A stretch of 64,000 bases of DNA from Paramecium pentaurelia (GCA_905183005.1 CAJJDO010000016.1:255949-319948); one strand, 5' to 3'; shown: positions 24,100 through 38,344, numbered from the stretch's first letter. The notes: generated by a model not told the origin, from the letters alone. Program-made: numbers and translations.

Positions 24100-27000
24100 T
24101 CATATTTTTCTCTTCAATATAATTTTCTGTTTATCTTTTTCTTCTTTTCGAGTCGAAGGGATTTCAGAAATAACTTCAGGAAACACTTTACTTAAATTCT
24201 CTGATGAATCTAAAGAATTTTATTATAAATTTATCAATCCTTTATAATTCGAATTTGGTCTTTTGAGTAATTTTACATCATCTTTACCATCTCTATCTGG
24301 ACTATTCACATCTCTATGTTAATCTATAGAATTTCCTTATTTAATTTCTAGATCCTTTTCTGATAAATCTGAGAAACCTGAAGTAGATTTCTTTCTTTTT
24401 TATATTATTAGAGGAGCATTTTTATCTAATCTTTTTCTTTTTATACCTTCTCTAGTCTCATATCTAAGAATTGCCCAATAATTAATAACTTTTTCTTTCA
24501 TTTCTTTTTTATTTATTAATAACTTTTTTAGGCATGGATATTAAAATTCTATATTTGGAAACATTTATTTAAATTTGGTTCTCAAAATATCTAATTTATC
24601 ATCAAATTAATTTATATAGCCTTCAAATAAATGATAGAGAATTAAAACTATTAAAAGTGAATTAATAATAGCAATTATTAAAAACATAATGTATTATAGA
24701 TAATCTAAGTTTTCATTTTGACTAGCATAAATTAGAACACCTAAACACAATGAACAAGAACAAACTGCTGTGGACATTTAGTCTATAAAGTTTAATTTTT
24801 TTTATTTATAAGGAATAAATGCAAATGAAAAAGCTCCATATAGAAATACGATAAGAAATATTATTAATCCCTTAATAACTATTTTGTTTTCATAATATGT
24901 TAAGGAAATGATAACAAGTTCTTTTTCGAAGATTTTAACGAATTCCCATAAATATGCTTAATTTGTATATTCATGATAGAAGAATCCCCATCTTTTTCGT
25001 ATTTCCATACTATCTAATTAATTCTTATTTCTTCTGATAAGATGCATAAAGGTTAATGGTAATATAATACTCCAAAGTAATAGATTTGGACCAATAAATA
25101 TATATATATAATATTGGTGCATATCAGTATAATATTAATAACTAACATTACTTTAAACCCATTCTATTCCACTAATAGATCTAGAACTCAATAATGATAT
25201 GAACCCTCCAACTAAAGTAGGTTACAAATAGATGAACATATAAATAAATGTTGTGTAGATGATTCCTATTTTAAATGGTGCAATCTTCATTAATACTCCT
25301 GTAAAATATCCAATAAAGAATAAAATCATATAAAATAAAGGCATTAATAATGCCCATGCCATTCTAAAGTATAATAAATCTATTGTTGCAAAAGTAACTA
25401 AAAAACAATCTAAAGAATATGCCATAGATTGAGTTGGATTTCCCAAAACTTCCATAGATGAAACAAATGCAGTAGGTATAGAGATTCTAAATGTAGTTAA
25501 AGCTGCAATGATTTATAAATAATTAGTTAATTATTTCATAATAATAGATGCATTATCTATATAATATATTAATATTACTTTATTAAATATTTATTCTAGC
25601 TCCAATAGATTACAAAACTTACTGATGAATTAAATTTTCTATAAATGAATAATTACCTTTAACTGACAAAATCATAGTGACAAGAGTGAAGATTGAAATA
25701 CCAATAATGATAAGTATATTTTATTCAAGAGTGTCAGAACAAGCACCACAAGTGTATTTTTTGCTTACTGAATATTGAGGACCTCTTATTCCATAAATGT
25801 CACATTATTCACACAAAGCTCCAATATGACCATCATAGCAGGAAGTATCACCTGGAACCCAACCTCCAAGACAATTAGATGGCAAATTATAACATTCTTC
25901 AATATTATCGTTTTTTGGAAAAGGTCTCCAATATTGTTCTTTTAATTTAATTCTAACAGGAGTTACCTTATCCATTTAAATAGAATTAATGCCTTTACAT
26001 TGTACACTATTTTCTTGAACAGAATATGTATTTTCTTAGCTACATGAAGTACATTTTTAATCTAGGTATGCTTCTCCAATTTAACAAGGAATAGTTCTCA
26101 CATTTAAATATAGAGCATAATTTTTATTATAAGAAAGTACATTATAAGGAGGCTATTGATTATAAATTGGAATCTTAATGGAAGTACATTAGACTAATAT
26201 AGATTATAATGAATTTACATTTGAGTTATAAAAAGATTTATTCTTGTAAGTATGGATCAAAATATATTAATAAGTTATCAAAATTAAATGAGTTACTGGA
26301 TATATCAAATTAGATAATTGATTAGGAAGTGAAATTCATCAAAAACTATTTAGTATAATCTAAATTTAATTCATCCATCAATCGACCTGAAATTGTGCAT
26401 GTTTCTGTTTATGAAATAGATTTAATTATATTTAGATTCTTATCTAAATTATATATTCTAAATATCCAATTATAAGGTATTTATTCTTAAGTATCTTCAT
26501 AATAATATTTGTATTATGATATCTATTAACCAGAAGGTAATAATAAGTAATTACTATCTAAATTGGGTAATTTGGTTGACTTAACACTTACAATATCTAT
26601 AATTTAGACATTTGAATTATCAATTATATTATCATCATTCAAATCTCCATCATTATCTTAGAATGCAGATATTGTCATTAATTAACCATCTTACATCATC
26701 AGTCCTAACTTTTCTGGTATCTGTTCTATTTATGTATTAGTGTTATGATGAATGAAAATTTATGAATTTTCTAGATTATTTAAATTATTATTCATCATAT
26801 AAATAGCACTACCTAATTGAGCATCATTATTAATGAAGTTATTGTTAAATTGATCTAAAACATTTTAATTTTCTGAATTATAAACAAATGCTATTCCTCC
26901 ACCTATCAATGTTGCCTTATTATCCATAAATTAAGTATCAATTACTTTAATACTCAATCCAACAATAGATATTGCAGATCCTATTTAAGCAGAATTACTT

Positions 27001-30000
27001 TAAAATAAGCTTTACTAAAGTTTAATGTTATATTTTTAAATAGAAGTTGTACTCTATAAGAGTCTATTACTATAAGTAATATTAAATTCAGGTATTGATT
27101 AAGTAGTTAGAACTAAACAACCAAAGTAACCAATTATGTTATTTTAACAAGTAATTCCAAATATATTAGTTGTATTGTAAGCCTATTAATCATAATTATT
27201 AATTAGAATAAGGCCTTAATTACATCTATTACATAAATTATTTTTAATAGTAATTGAAATCATATTGATATAATTATTAGATTTAACATTACTTAATTTA
27301 ATAAAATGAGGATTACTTTCAATTTAATAAGTAGATTATAAATTTGTAAAATAACATAAACTAAAATCTTTTTATTTTATTATATTATTTATCATTAGTA
27401 TATTTGATGATGAATAATAAGATTTAATCTCTCTAAATGTATTCAATTTAATTTCATTCAAATAATATTTATCTGAATAAGATAATTAATCATAATAATT
27501 GTACAATGTTGTATTATCCAATTTAGTTTATGATATTTATCTATAATCATATATATCCTAATAAAATTATCTTAAATCTTCTTATTCTTAACAAGTTTAA
27601 GTATTAGCAAGTTCAAACATTGAAGTAATTGATTAACATTAACTATTAAATTTGTATTTAAATTATTCTAATGTCAATACTTGTTATTCAGTAATATTGG
27701 TCATAATTATATTTTATAATTCTACTGTCGACTATTTGGTATAATGAGTAATCTCTATTAAAGATTATGAAAAGATTGTAATATCTTTAATTGTTAAATC
27801 TTGTAGAATGACTTAAAACATATTAGTAAGGACCATCAAACCTTGAATCTATATATGCATAAACTAACTTGATTGAATTTCTAAAATACCATAATTCTAT
27901 CTTATTAAGCTTATCCCAGTAATGATTTATTACTCTTCTTCAAAACTAATATCAACTAATTATTTTAGAAATCCTTCAAAATTATTATTGATAATATTTG
28001 TATTACTAATACTTAATATTGGCAACACTAATGAAGACACTGAAAATTAAATATCTATTAAAGAACTCTATAAGGATGAACATTCAATAAATTAACTATC
28101 ATTAATGTAGATTGATTGTTCGTACATAGATGTTTAAATATATATACATCCTCCAGCTACTCTTGATATACTATGATTCATAGTGACCCTATTTAATTTA
28201 ATATTATAATTAGATTTCTATAAGTTTAGATATAATGATCCTCCATATGCCTAATCAACATATTCTAATGATGTTGTTAGATTTGTAAATTATGTATTGT
28301 TTATAATAATAGATGCTATATCTTAACCTAAAAAATAGAAAGCTGTTCCCATAAGAGATTTTCCATTCATAAATTGAATTTAATCTAGTTCTAATTTTTT
28401 ACATTAAATGTATATATTTGAACCCTCTGATTCTATAAAAAATTCTCCTAATAATTAAGAATAATTATTCACTTAATATTCATCTAATCTATCTAGCCAA
28501 TTTGATTCCATCATATTTGTATAATTAAATAAAGATGATGATAATTTTAATGATTAACATTTTATTATATTTATGCCATATTATGATTAAGTTGCTCTAT
28601 TATTTTAAGCAATTAAATTTTAAATGTTTACTATTCCATTTGGACTTAGAATAGTAAAACATGTAGATATTTCCATTGTAACAGATTCGACTAATTGATG
28701 CAAATGATTACCAATCAATTAAATATTATCTATAAGTATAGTTTAAATTTAATCAGATTCAATAATGACACTACCAATATTAGTGACTGGATTTGAAACT
28801 GCAATAGATGTATTAAATATATTGATATTTTCTAAGATTATGATTTCATTTGTGTAACCATAATAAAATTCAGAAACATTATTAGTTCCACTTTAACTAA
28901 TTAAATTACTAGTTTATTTCATTAGAGACTCATATGATTAAATATAAATAAATCCATTATCAATTCCTAACAATCCTTTAAGTGAAGCATCAGATATTTT
29001 GACTCCATATAAGAAATCCTAAACATCTAAACAATATCCATTATAACTACCAAATGATTGTTTTTCATATGAACAACTAGTATTACTAGGTAATTTATTA
29101 TTAAAAGGATATTGTATAATTGTTTTATTAGCTATTTTAGTACGAGGACTAGTGTCTTTCATACCAATAATATTATTTGAATAATCACATAAGAATTTAG
29201 ACACTTCCAAAGATGCTATATCTTATAAGGATATCACAGTAATAGATAATTAAGTATCTATTACAATGTTAGTTAATTAGACTCTATTCATTTCAGTTAT
29301 TCTAATAATTGCAGAAGAAACTGATAATCTTTGAATTAATGAGAGTTCTACATAATTATTATATATGTAAATATTCTTCATAATTAAATTTGAATATATT
29401 TCTTCAGAATTATATGGTGTTTATAGGAGCATCAAACAATTTATATTGTAACAAGTATTTTCCACAAATTTTAGATTCTATAATTCAAATGGTTAATTTT
29501 TAATTAATTAATAAAATTATTATGAATCTGGAACTTAATCAGCAGTTGTAAATATAAGTGAATTATTAGTAAAGACATTCATATAAATATAAACATTTTA
29601 GATAGAGTAAGTATTACATATAAATAATTCGCTATCGTTAAATCTATTTCCTATTATATCTAATTAATTAATAGATAATGCTGTAATGTAACTAGATTTA
29701 ATTATACTAGATGATTCATAAAATTATGTCTATTTGATAATTAATTAATTAATAGAAAACATTGAAACAAATATTTAATATTATTTTTGATTTATAAATA
29801 ATGATGTTCCATTAAATGTGCAATCTGAAATAACTAAATTGTTTATACTTACAATGCTAAAAGGTGTTAATGGAAAAATAGTATTATTAATAAATTTATT
29901 ATTAGATAAATAGAGATTTGTAAATTCATACTTATAATTCTCAATCTTTTCTTAATTGATATTAATTTAATCTACATATAATAAGTTTTTTATGTAAACA

Positions 30001-32682
30001 TCTTTTAACTCTAAAAAATTAATGTCTTCTAATTTTAAAGTAAATACTTAATAATCATACGATTTTTAAAATTCATATCCCAATTTACAATATTCTAACT
30101 ACAAATAAGTTGATAAAATGTTATTAGTTATTATTAATCCAAAGTTATTCTATAGATTTGAATAGATATTAATATTTTTGATCATTATAAAAGGGAAATC
30201 TTATAAATAGAAATTATCAGTGATTTTAAATGTTATTGGTACATTATGAGCACTCTGAATATTAACTTAGAATTTTGTTAAAGCATATACATTTTTATGG
30301 AATTCTGTTATTAATTATGTTGACTTTTTAAATGTGCATTAGTAATCTTTAGAATTTGTAAATAATATGTTTAGAGTCAATTATTCTAATGGGGCTTAAT
30401 TCATAATTTAATATAATTGAAAAGTCTCCAAATCTGTAAATTCAATTGAAGCAACATCTTCCATATCTATATAATAATAATCATTTAAGTTATAATGATA
30501 TAATTTTTCATCATCAGTTAAGGTTTGATAAATAGAATAGTATTCTTCTTCATTACAATATACATGAACAGTAATTTGAGCAGTGTGTCTACATCTTTTA
30601 GTATTTGTTGGAACAGCTGATTAATAGATACATAAAATAGGTAGATTTAAATAAGAATTATATTAAATACTTTAAAGATTAGACATAGTCATAGTCTATA
30701 CTTTATAACATAATCTACCATATTAAAGTAAATTGGAATTATCTGGATTAAAATAATAGTTTGTTATTTCATATTATAATCTTTCTCTACAAGCTAAACA
30801 ATTCAATGGACATTCGATACATTCAGATTTATCATAAACTAAAGATCTATCATTGAATGTGTCATAACATTCCCCACAAAAAGCATATGTTGATTTAAAA
30901 ACACAACTATTAATTGAGTCATCACTTACAATTTGATTCTCAACTTAACAATTACTACTGCAACCTAAACATTCATTTCCATATAATTAATAACCAAATT
31001 TACATGATGTACATTAAACATTAATAGGAATGTCATTTAAGAAAGTTTCTTTTAATGAATTATTAATTGGTTCCATTTTCAATAAATAATCAGTAAAGTT
31101 ATAAGTCTAAGAATATTACCAACATGTTTAACAATTATTAGGACAAGCATCACAAAAACCAGTAAATATATTTGGATAATATCCATTACTACATTAAATA
31201 CATTAATATAATGTTTAAGCAGCCCTTGTAAATATTTAACCTGAACCATCCGTATATTTTGTTTGATCCAAACTTTTATAAGAAAAGCAATTTGAACAAT
31301 AACTAATATAAGATGTACAAGAACTAGAACAAATATTATTGAATTAATCTAGTATTACATTATTGACACATTGTCTACATTTCAAAGTGACATCTGTATA
31401 TTTTCTATCACATTAATCTAGAGCTGGTTCTGCTAATATACAACTTTATTTATCACCACTAACTCTATAACCACTTATGCATTTGAAACATAATAAATTA
31501 GATACAAGATCATCAACTTTACTAGGTTCAAAATCATAATCCATTGTTGTTACATCCCCTCTAATATTGTAATAACATAAATCACATTTTGGTATTTAAC
31601 ATGTTACACAATCTATACCATTATGACTTACAAAACTTTAAGTTGAACATTATCTACACCTTTTAATATATAAATTTTATTTGCTAATATCTTCAATCTT
31701 AATCATTGTCCTTGTAGGATAATGATATTAAACATTTGAAGTATAAGATACATATTCACATCTCTTACATTCAGTACCACAATCTAAACACATTTTTTAA
31801 TCTAAAGAAGCAACCATTCCTTCTATACATTTTGTGCATACTGTCTATAATTATATTACAAAACAATTTAAACAACCCTCTTCACATTTTTTACATAAAC
31901 CATAATTTATCATATATCCATCATTACACTATGTACATTATCCATTTGAACACTTTAAACAATCTGGTGGACAACTAATACACAACTGATTTTTATATTC
32001 ATAAGTTAATAAACATTCTATCCCAATTACACCACTATCCTCGGCATAAGGTGAACTAATACTATTACAATTTTCACTTATCCCCGGAATACAAAATCTC
32101 TTACAACCTGAACATATGTAAGTTTCATATTAATATTAAACCTATATATATACTTATATAACACATTTACATCTCTTGTAATTGAATCCAAATTAACTCC
32201 ACTTGAAGTTGAAGGACCAATAAAATACAATTCAGTGTATTCCTTTGTTTTATGAATATATGTTCCCTTCATATAATCACCACTCTCTATCGAATATTCA
32301 TAAGAACAAGTTCTATTACTCCACCAAGTATAAGGATGCTCTACACAATCCATACAATATAAAGTGAAGCTATCAATGACTTTTTAATAAGGGCTATATA
32401 GATCTCTGTTCTTACCATGGTACACATGACAATCCATTTTATAGGAAGTATCCATACTCACATTTTATCTAATAGTTCTAACAATCAAATTATCCTAATG
32501 GGCATAATTCTTAACAAGCTCCGTTTTAATATGTTTTACATCCCATTTCTATCTGTTATCTATTGAATAAATATTTAAACTTACAAGATGATTTGGTTTC
32601 TTGCTGTAGGTACAAACTAAATTATGGTAATAGTAAAAAGAAGTAACATTAATATTATTTAAAAATTTATTTGTTTATTCAT
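24100..32682 (-). CDS. giant Cys-rich membrane protein with repetitive ectodomain
   Basis: Spans 8.6 kb and gives roughly 2,800 aa. A signal peptide (MNKQINFQIILMLLLFTITI) is followed by about 700 residues of closely spaced cysteines (CKTYQNGACQELCPLGQFDC and many CxxC repeats), resembling furin-like/growth-factor-receptor modules. Next come about 1,400 residues of Asn/Ile/Ser-rich repetitive sequence of the kind that forms parallel beta-helices. A short Cys-rich, EGF-like piece follows (GHIGALCEQCD, KYTCGACSD), then several hydrophobic helices (SMAYSLDCFLVTFATIDLLY, LMPLFYMILFFIGYFTGVLM and others) and a charged cytosolic tail rich in Ser/Lys. Introns at 32560-32584 and near 32395-32417 are clear; not every intron was placed. 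Probably a surface receptor or adhesion protein; ligand unknown. Confidence 0.8.
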
Positions 32683-33130
32683 TCTTTTTATGTTTAAAAT
32701 ACTAAATCATTTATGTAACTATTTAAATATGATCAACCAAATATCAATTCTACATTAAAATTAACATTATTTTTTTTCTAAAATTCTTGAAATAACAATA
32801 CAAAATTTGTTCATAATATGACTCATTTATTATTATTTCTTAATTAATTTTTGTTGTTATCTAATTTCTCTTATTGATTATAAAAAATTATGAAATATAA
32901 CTTATTTTTTTTTCATGTGTATAAAATTTTATTTTAGATTATTTATATAATAGATATAAACATAAATCACATAGAATTAACGGTTTATTTGAAAATTCCA
33001 TTTGTTTAGAACTTTTAATATCATAACATAATAATATATTTTCATTTTTTAAATATGATAAAGACTATATAATTTAATCTGATAATTAATGAGTTAAAAT
33101 AATAAAATAAGAGAATTAACATGTTATTTT
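32683..33130. other. intergenic region
   Basis: About 450 bp of AT-rich spacer holding the presumed promoter of the giant membrane-protein gene. Nothing else recognised. Confidence 0.45.
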
Positions 33131-35115
33131 TCATATTTGAGTTAATTCCTCGACAAAATCTTTTAATAAACCTTTCAAATCCTCATTAATTTATTTAACC
33201 AATTTTATTAAAGTTTCATTAGTTTTAGAAATAACAAATTATAATCTTCCTTCTTCTAAATCATTCTTTTGTATTTCTAATCTATAAATTAATATTAATA
33301 ATCCATACTTATTTGAAATTTTTTCCTCTCTTAATCTTTTCTTTTCAGCAAACCATTTGTAAATTTGTTTCTATATTTATTCATAACTATATGTCAAACT
33401 ATTTAATTAAAATTCAATTTGTGTAATTTAACTCAGAATTAGATTTTAATGTTTGAAATCTAAATATAAATATTAAAATAATTACAATTAGCTTAAAATA
33501 ATCTCTATGTATCTTAGACCTAACGTATATTTTCATCAGATATAATTTATGTTGTTGATAATTAATTACTAGATGAGAATTTATCAATTGGATCATAAAA
33601 TTAATTTAAACACTATTTGAATTTACTTAGTTCTTATTTTTTATTCTATAAATTTTTGTAATGATTTTAAACTTATCGATATTCTTCTTAAAATTTTGCT
33701 TCAATTTCTTTTTCACCTTTAAAATAATCAATAAGATCTAATAATGATTTTCCTATTATAATTTCCTTCAATTTCTATTTTCTAGTGAATTCATCAGGAT
33801 CTGGTAAAAATGTATCTTCATCTAAATTGTCTGCTTTTGAGAACTTAATTTCTTTTAAGATTTAATCAAATTTCTTATCAATACTTAAAAATGACAATAA
33901 TATGGAATCATCTTTATACTTTGTTAAAGATTACAAAAATAATTATAATTGTTCTTACCTCTAAGATATGAATTGACAATTTTCTACAACCATATTCTTT
34001 AAACTAGCAATGACACCTTCTTTTTCTGGTAAGCTAGGAATTATATCTCCCAATTTAGATTTAGTAAAATATTATTAGAGCATCTTAAAATCTGTATATC
34101 TTCTCTAAACTTAAAATTTAGAATATTATCTATTAAATGGGTCAGTACAAATTTCTGAACAGACTGTATATGTATAATAAGTTTATAAAAAGGGCCCCTC
34201 TTTATATGATTAATAACTTGGAATCCATACATAGATATCTTTTGATTAGTCTTGATTTAAATATTATGAATCATCATCTTCATTAATTTCAATAATATCA
34301 GGTAAATTTTCTTTAATATCATTAGGTTTAACATTTACTTCTTACTTCTACGTCTAATTAATGTCTTACAACAACTAATTAGATTAGATTGAATCTACAT
34401 TAGAAATTTGCTATTATTTACTATTTTTATTATAATCTATATCTATAACACCAAATTCAGTAATTAGATGTTCTTCACTTTTCATCAATTAAGCATTGCT
34501 TTCTAAATTTACTTTAAGAATTTATTGTTCAAATATAAAATTTTGATTTATATTGGTTTCTATTTTAGGTTAAAATATTTGGCCAAATTATTAAATTTCA
34601 TCTACAATTTTGTTTTATATTTCTATATTTCCTTCATCTCTTTATATTTATTTAGTTTCTTTATTCCTTGCTTCTTAATGAATTTAGCTTCTTTATCTTT
34701 CTTGAGATGCTGGATCCTTTATTAAATTCTATAAATTCTATAGAGCAATCATTGACTTGTCTAACGGGTCTTCATGAGAAATAACTTAGAATGACTTTTT
34801 CAAATTCACTTTACTATTGACTCTAAGAGGAAATTGCAATTTAATTGTATTAATATTACAGGTTTCTATGTTCACTTAATTTTGCAAGCATTAAACATAT
34901 CTCAAAGCTGTAAAGAATCCTTCCTTATTTAATACATCAGAGCTTTAGCCAAAGAATACTTTTTTTAAAATTAAATTAGCCTAATCATCTGTAATTGAAA
35001 ATTGCCCTATTAATAAATTCTTAGTTTATTTAAAATCTAACACCAATTTTGCTTTTACTACCTTATCATATTTCTCTTAATATGACCGCAAATCATTTTG
35101 ATTTAATTCAAACAT
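33131..35115 (-). CDS. sorting nexin-like protein: EH-like plus PX domain
   Basis: 652 aa with one 26-nt intron. The N-terminal 100 residues resemble an EH/EF-hand-like module (SITDDQANLILKKVFFGQSS, DVLNKEGFFTALRYVQCLQN). A low-complexity linker follows. The PX domain then spans IYVWIPSYQSYKEGPF, the phosphoinositide-binding region QVQRRYTDFKMLQQYF, PSLPEKE and RQEQLQLFLQSL. The C-terminal 250 residues are helical and could form a BAR-like dimer, as in SNX-BAR proteins (IYKWFAEKKRLREEK). PX domains bind PI3P on endosomes, so a role in endocytic sorting is expected. The EH assignment is tentative. Confidence 0.78.
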
Positions 35116-35552
35116 CCAAATTATATGATAATAAAATTTAATAATTTTTTTCTATAAGAATACTATACGCTTTAATAAAATATAGAAATAGTAGAATAAA
35201 GAATATATTGTTCTACAATCAAATAAATCAATATTCTTTTTAGTTTACTCTATCTACTTAACTTGATATTTCAATTAAAATAAAATATTTAATAGAATTT
35301 ATATATCTATTTAATTTGTCATCAAATATTTTATTGAAATCAAAATTCATTTGGGAAAATATTATAATATTAAGAGATTTCTATATTATTGACTAAAAAA
35401 AAATAATATTGATTGAAAAAGTATAAAAGGAAAGCTAAAATTATAATTTAGATTGAGAATAGATTAATCAGCTGTCATTAATGATGTTTAAAAATAGAAG
35501 TAATTTTATTTATATAAATATTTAAATATTAATTTTATTGCAGTTAACAACT
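35116..35552. other. intergenic region (divergent promoters)
   Basis: About 440 bp between divergently transcribed genes, so it should hold both promoters. No motif recognised. Confidence 0.45.
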
Positions 35553-36636
35553 ATGTCAAGTTCCCTAAAATAATCTGCACTATTAGCTGCTTTTAATCAT
35601 AAGGGTATAAATCCATTACCAAAGTATGAGGACATCCGAATAGGTCCTCCAATAGTTCATTCCAAACCTTAATAAATCAAAGAGAAGTCTTATTTTTAAT
35701 AATAAGAAAAAAAGATAAGTCAATCCCAAGTTTAGAAATAAAAAGGACCATAAGAATCTGCAATTGTTTAGCATATAAGAATAATTTTTATGTTTTATGT
35801 ATAATTTGGCAATAAAACAAACATTTAATATTTAAAATCAAGTAAATTTATTAAAGCTATTGCAGATGCTAATATAATTACATAGGGTATTTATAATAAT
35901 TATTAAAATTAGAATTAACTAGTAAAGATCTAGATATTTTATATTTCTAAACTACAAAAAATACAGAAACTTTAACCTTAGACTAATTTAAAGATTTACT
36001 TGTAAAAATAGCAACTAAATTATATAAATTTCCAGAATAATCAAAATCTTTTGTTTTACTTTATAAAAATCATTTATCTAAACTCTATGAAAAAATAAAT
36101 GATTAAACAGATTTTGGTTATGATTTAAAGAGAATTGAGACTTGTCGTAGTTTAATTAATGAATAATTTTTAGAAATAATTTCTTAGGTTTAAGGATTAT
36201 TGTCTAAAATACATGGTTATGTATTTTTAGATTAAAGTTAAAAGGTTTCTTAAATTTAAAGTTAATATATGCATTTTCTATAATAATTTGAAATAATTCC
36301 TTTAATAATTACATAAACAAAGGGTTAGATGATATTTTTTGATTTGTTTCATAGAGATTCAATCTTAAATTTAAAGAATGATGGAAAATATTTATTTAAT
36401 TTCTCAAAGTTTGTTGAGAGTTTAATTATCATTTCATTTCATTAAATATAAGAAGATAATTAAAATGGATTAGATTTATTTTTTTAATTATTAGAAAGAT
36501 TGGAAAATTCTTAAGGATTTTAATATTTTTCAAAATTAAATAATTAAACAAAGAATGAATAAACTTAATTAGTGATGCCATTGAGTAGAGTAAATTCTGC
36601 AAAATAGAGTAGAATTTCAACAGTTTATTAATCTTA

Positions 36637-36696
<60 letters not shown>

Positions 36697-37699
36697 TTCA
36701 AATTTAAAATAATCATAATTATTAATTGAAGATTGTAAATAATCATAAATTAATTCTTAAATACCTTATGAAAAAGAATTAAGAAATATATTTGAATATT
36801 ATTCATAAATAGGAGAACCATTAAATTTAGTAAATTTAAAAAGTATTAAATATAAAAAGCTTCTATAAAATTGTAATATTATTGGAAATTTGATCACTTA
36901 AGTAGATGCTGATATGTTTTATATATAATCAACACCTAAAAAGAAATTAGATTCAACCAAAAGTCCAAAATTTAAAGTTAATAAATTATATGATAATGAT
37001 AATTAAAATGGTAAAATGGATTTCATAAATTTTTATAATTCTTTGTAATTGATAGCAGAAAAATTTAATGGTAATGATGTTACAGGATTAATTGAATAAT
37101 ATTTAATACCTCTTGAAACATAATTAAGAATAGAAAAATAAGAGTATATTTTATAGATTTTGATGTTGATTTTAGATGATCCCAGAATAGTATTATAATA
37201 TAATAATTATTCTTTAGATTAAATTATTTGAAATTATGTAAGAACATTTTGAACCATATTATAACCATTATACAAAAGATTTAATGACACTTTCTGGCTT
37301 TATGAAATTTAGTTAAGATTTTGAATTAGCAAATTCAATGGTATCTAAAGGATAACTTATGCATGTTTTCAAAGCAATTGCATCTCTAAATAATACTGAT
37401 ACAATTGATAAACGTTAATTTGTTGAAGCCATTAGTGTAATAGCTATTTTAATTTACAATAATGTTAATGATAATGAATAAAAAGTAAATGATAATATAA
37501 ATAATAGATAATATATTTATTAGAAAGAATAACTTAAAGTGATGGTGCAATAAAAGTATCTAAATAATTAGGAATAATGAGAAATCCATAAAATACAAAT
37601 TTAATTTAATTGTTTCGTTATTAATCTCATAAAGATTTAACAAACAAAGATGAAATTAACTTTAATAAAATAGTAAACTAAATTTAAGATGATTTTTGA
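35553..37699 (+). CDS. protein with duplicated EF-hand-like module and polyQ
   Basis: 689 aa after introns of 26, 28 and 23 nt. Two copies of one module are visible. Copy 1 has SSKFIKAIADANIITQELTS, DLDILYFQTT and TLDQFKDLLVKIATKLYKFP. Copy 2 has SIKYKKLLQNCNIIGNLITQ, DADMFYIQST and MDFINFYNSLQLIAEKF. The pattern (surface residue run, then D-hydrophobic-F, then F-x-x-x-L-x-x-I-A) recalls the p25-alpha/TPPP EF-hand-like fold. The modules are separated by 20 consecutive Gln codons (36635-36694). A third, weaker unit may follow the second intron. Possibly a ciliary or microtubule-associated protein; inference only. Confidence 0.7.
36638..36694 (+). repeat. in-frame (TAA)19 microsatellite encoding polyQ
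   Basis: Nineteen perfect TAA units preceded by one TAG, read as Gln under the ciliate code. The opposite strand would read as poly-Ile/Leu, which explains a spurious hydrophobic ORF there. Confidence 0.92.
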
Positions 37700-37737
37700 T
37701 TTAATATTTATCAATATTTATGATAGTTATATCATTT

Positions 37738-38344
37738 TCAATAATAATAATTATCATTATCATCATTTAATGACTTTTCTTTAGCAGCAGAAGATTAAAA
37801 ACTTTTAGAAAAACTAGAAGATCCTTAATTCATTCTAAAAGAATCTTCGAATTCATCTTCATAATTTTAATTGCTTATTTCATTAATTTCTCTAATATCA
37901 TCTGCATTAATCTCACTTTATGAATCAAAAATTGCTCTCCACTCTGGCATTTCATGTTAAGGATTATTATTTTATTGAAAATTTTATTACTATTAAACTT
38001 ATTAACTATTTTTCTAAGTTGTATTGTTGCTGAATTATTAAGCAGCAATTAATTGCATTTCTTTAAATAAATCAGATTCTTCTGCCTTTTTTGTATCTAA
38101 CTAATTATATCTACATTTAGAAATATGATTTTCCATTCTTGATTTAAGAATAATATGCAAACAATTGTATGGACAAGTATCATATTTATGACCTAAAATA
38201 AATTATATAGATACCTTTTTCTCTCTTATCTTTGCATCCTTTAGTGATATGAAACCATAATTTACTAAAAGGCATTTAATGTTTCTTATTATATGGACAA
38301 ATAACTTCAAAGTCATGACGAAAATCTCCTTTTTTAAAGCTCAT
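37738..38344 (-). CDS. Gtsf1-like CHHC zinc-finger protein
   Basis: 194 aa with one 22-nt intron inside the zinc-finger region. Two CHHC (U11-48K-type) fingers lie in tandem: ICPYNKKHQMPFSKLWFHIT ending KGC, and TCPYNCLHIILKSRMENHIS ending KC. That order and spacing matches gametocyte-specific factor 1 (GTSF1), a partner of PIWI proteins in small-RNA-guided silencing. The C-terminal half is acidic and Gln/Asn/Ser-rich with a Trp (MPEWRAIFDSQ), as in GTSF1, where acidic/aromatic tail residues contact PIWI. In Paramecium, PIWI/small-RNA pathways direct transposon silencing and DNA elimination, so this is a good candidate for that pathway (family knowledge plus inference). Confidence 0.85.

Noticed and set aside
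36429..36746. Minus-strand ORF rich in Ile/Leu
   Set aside because: It is the reverse reading of the (TAA)n polyQ codons of the plus-strand gene.
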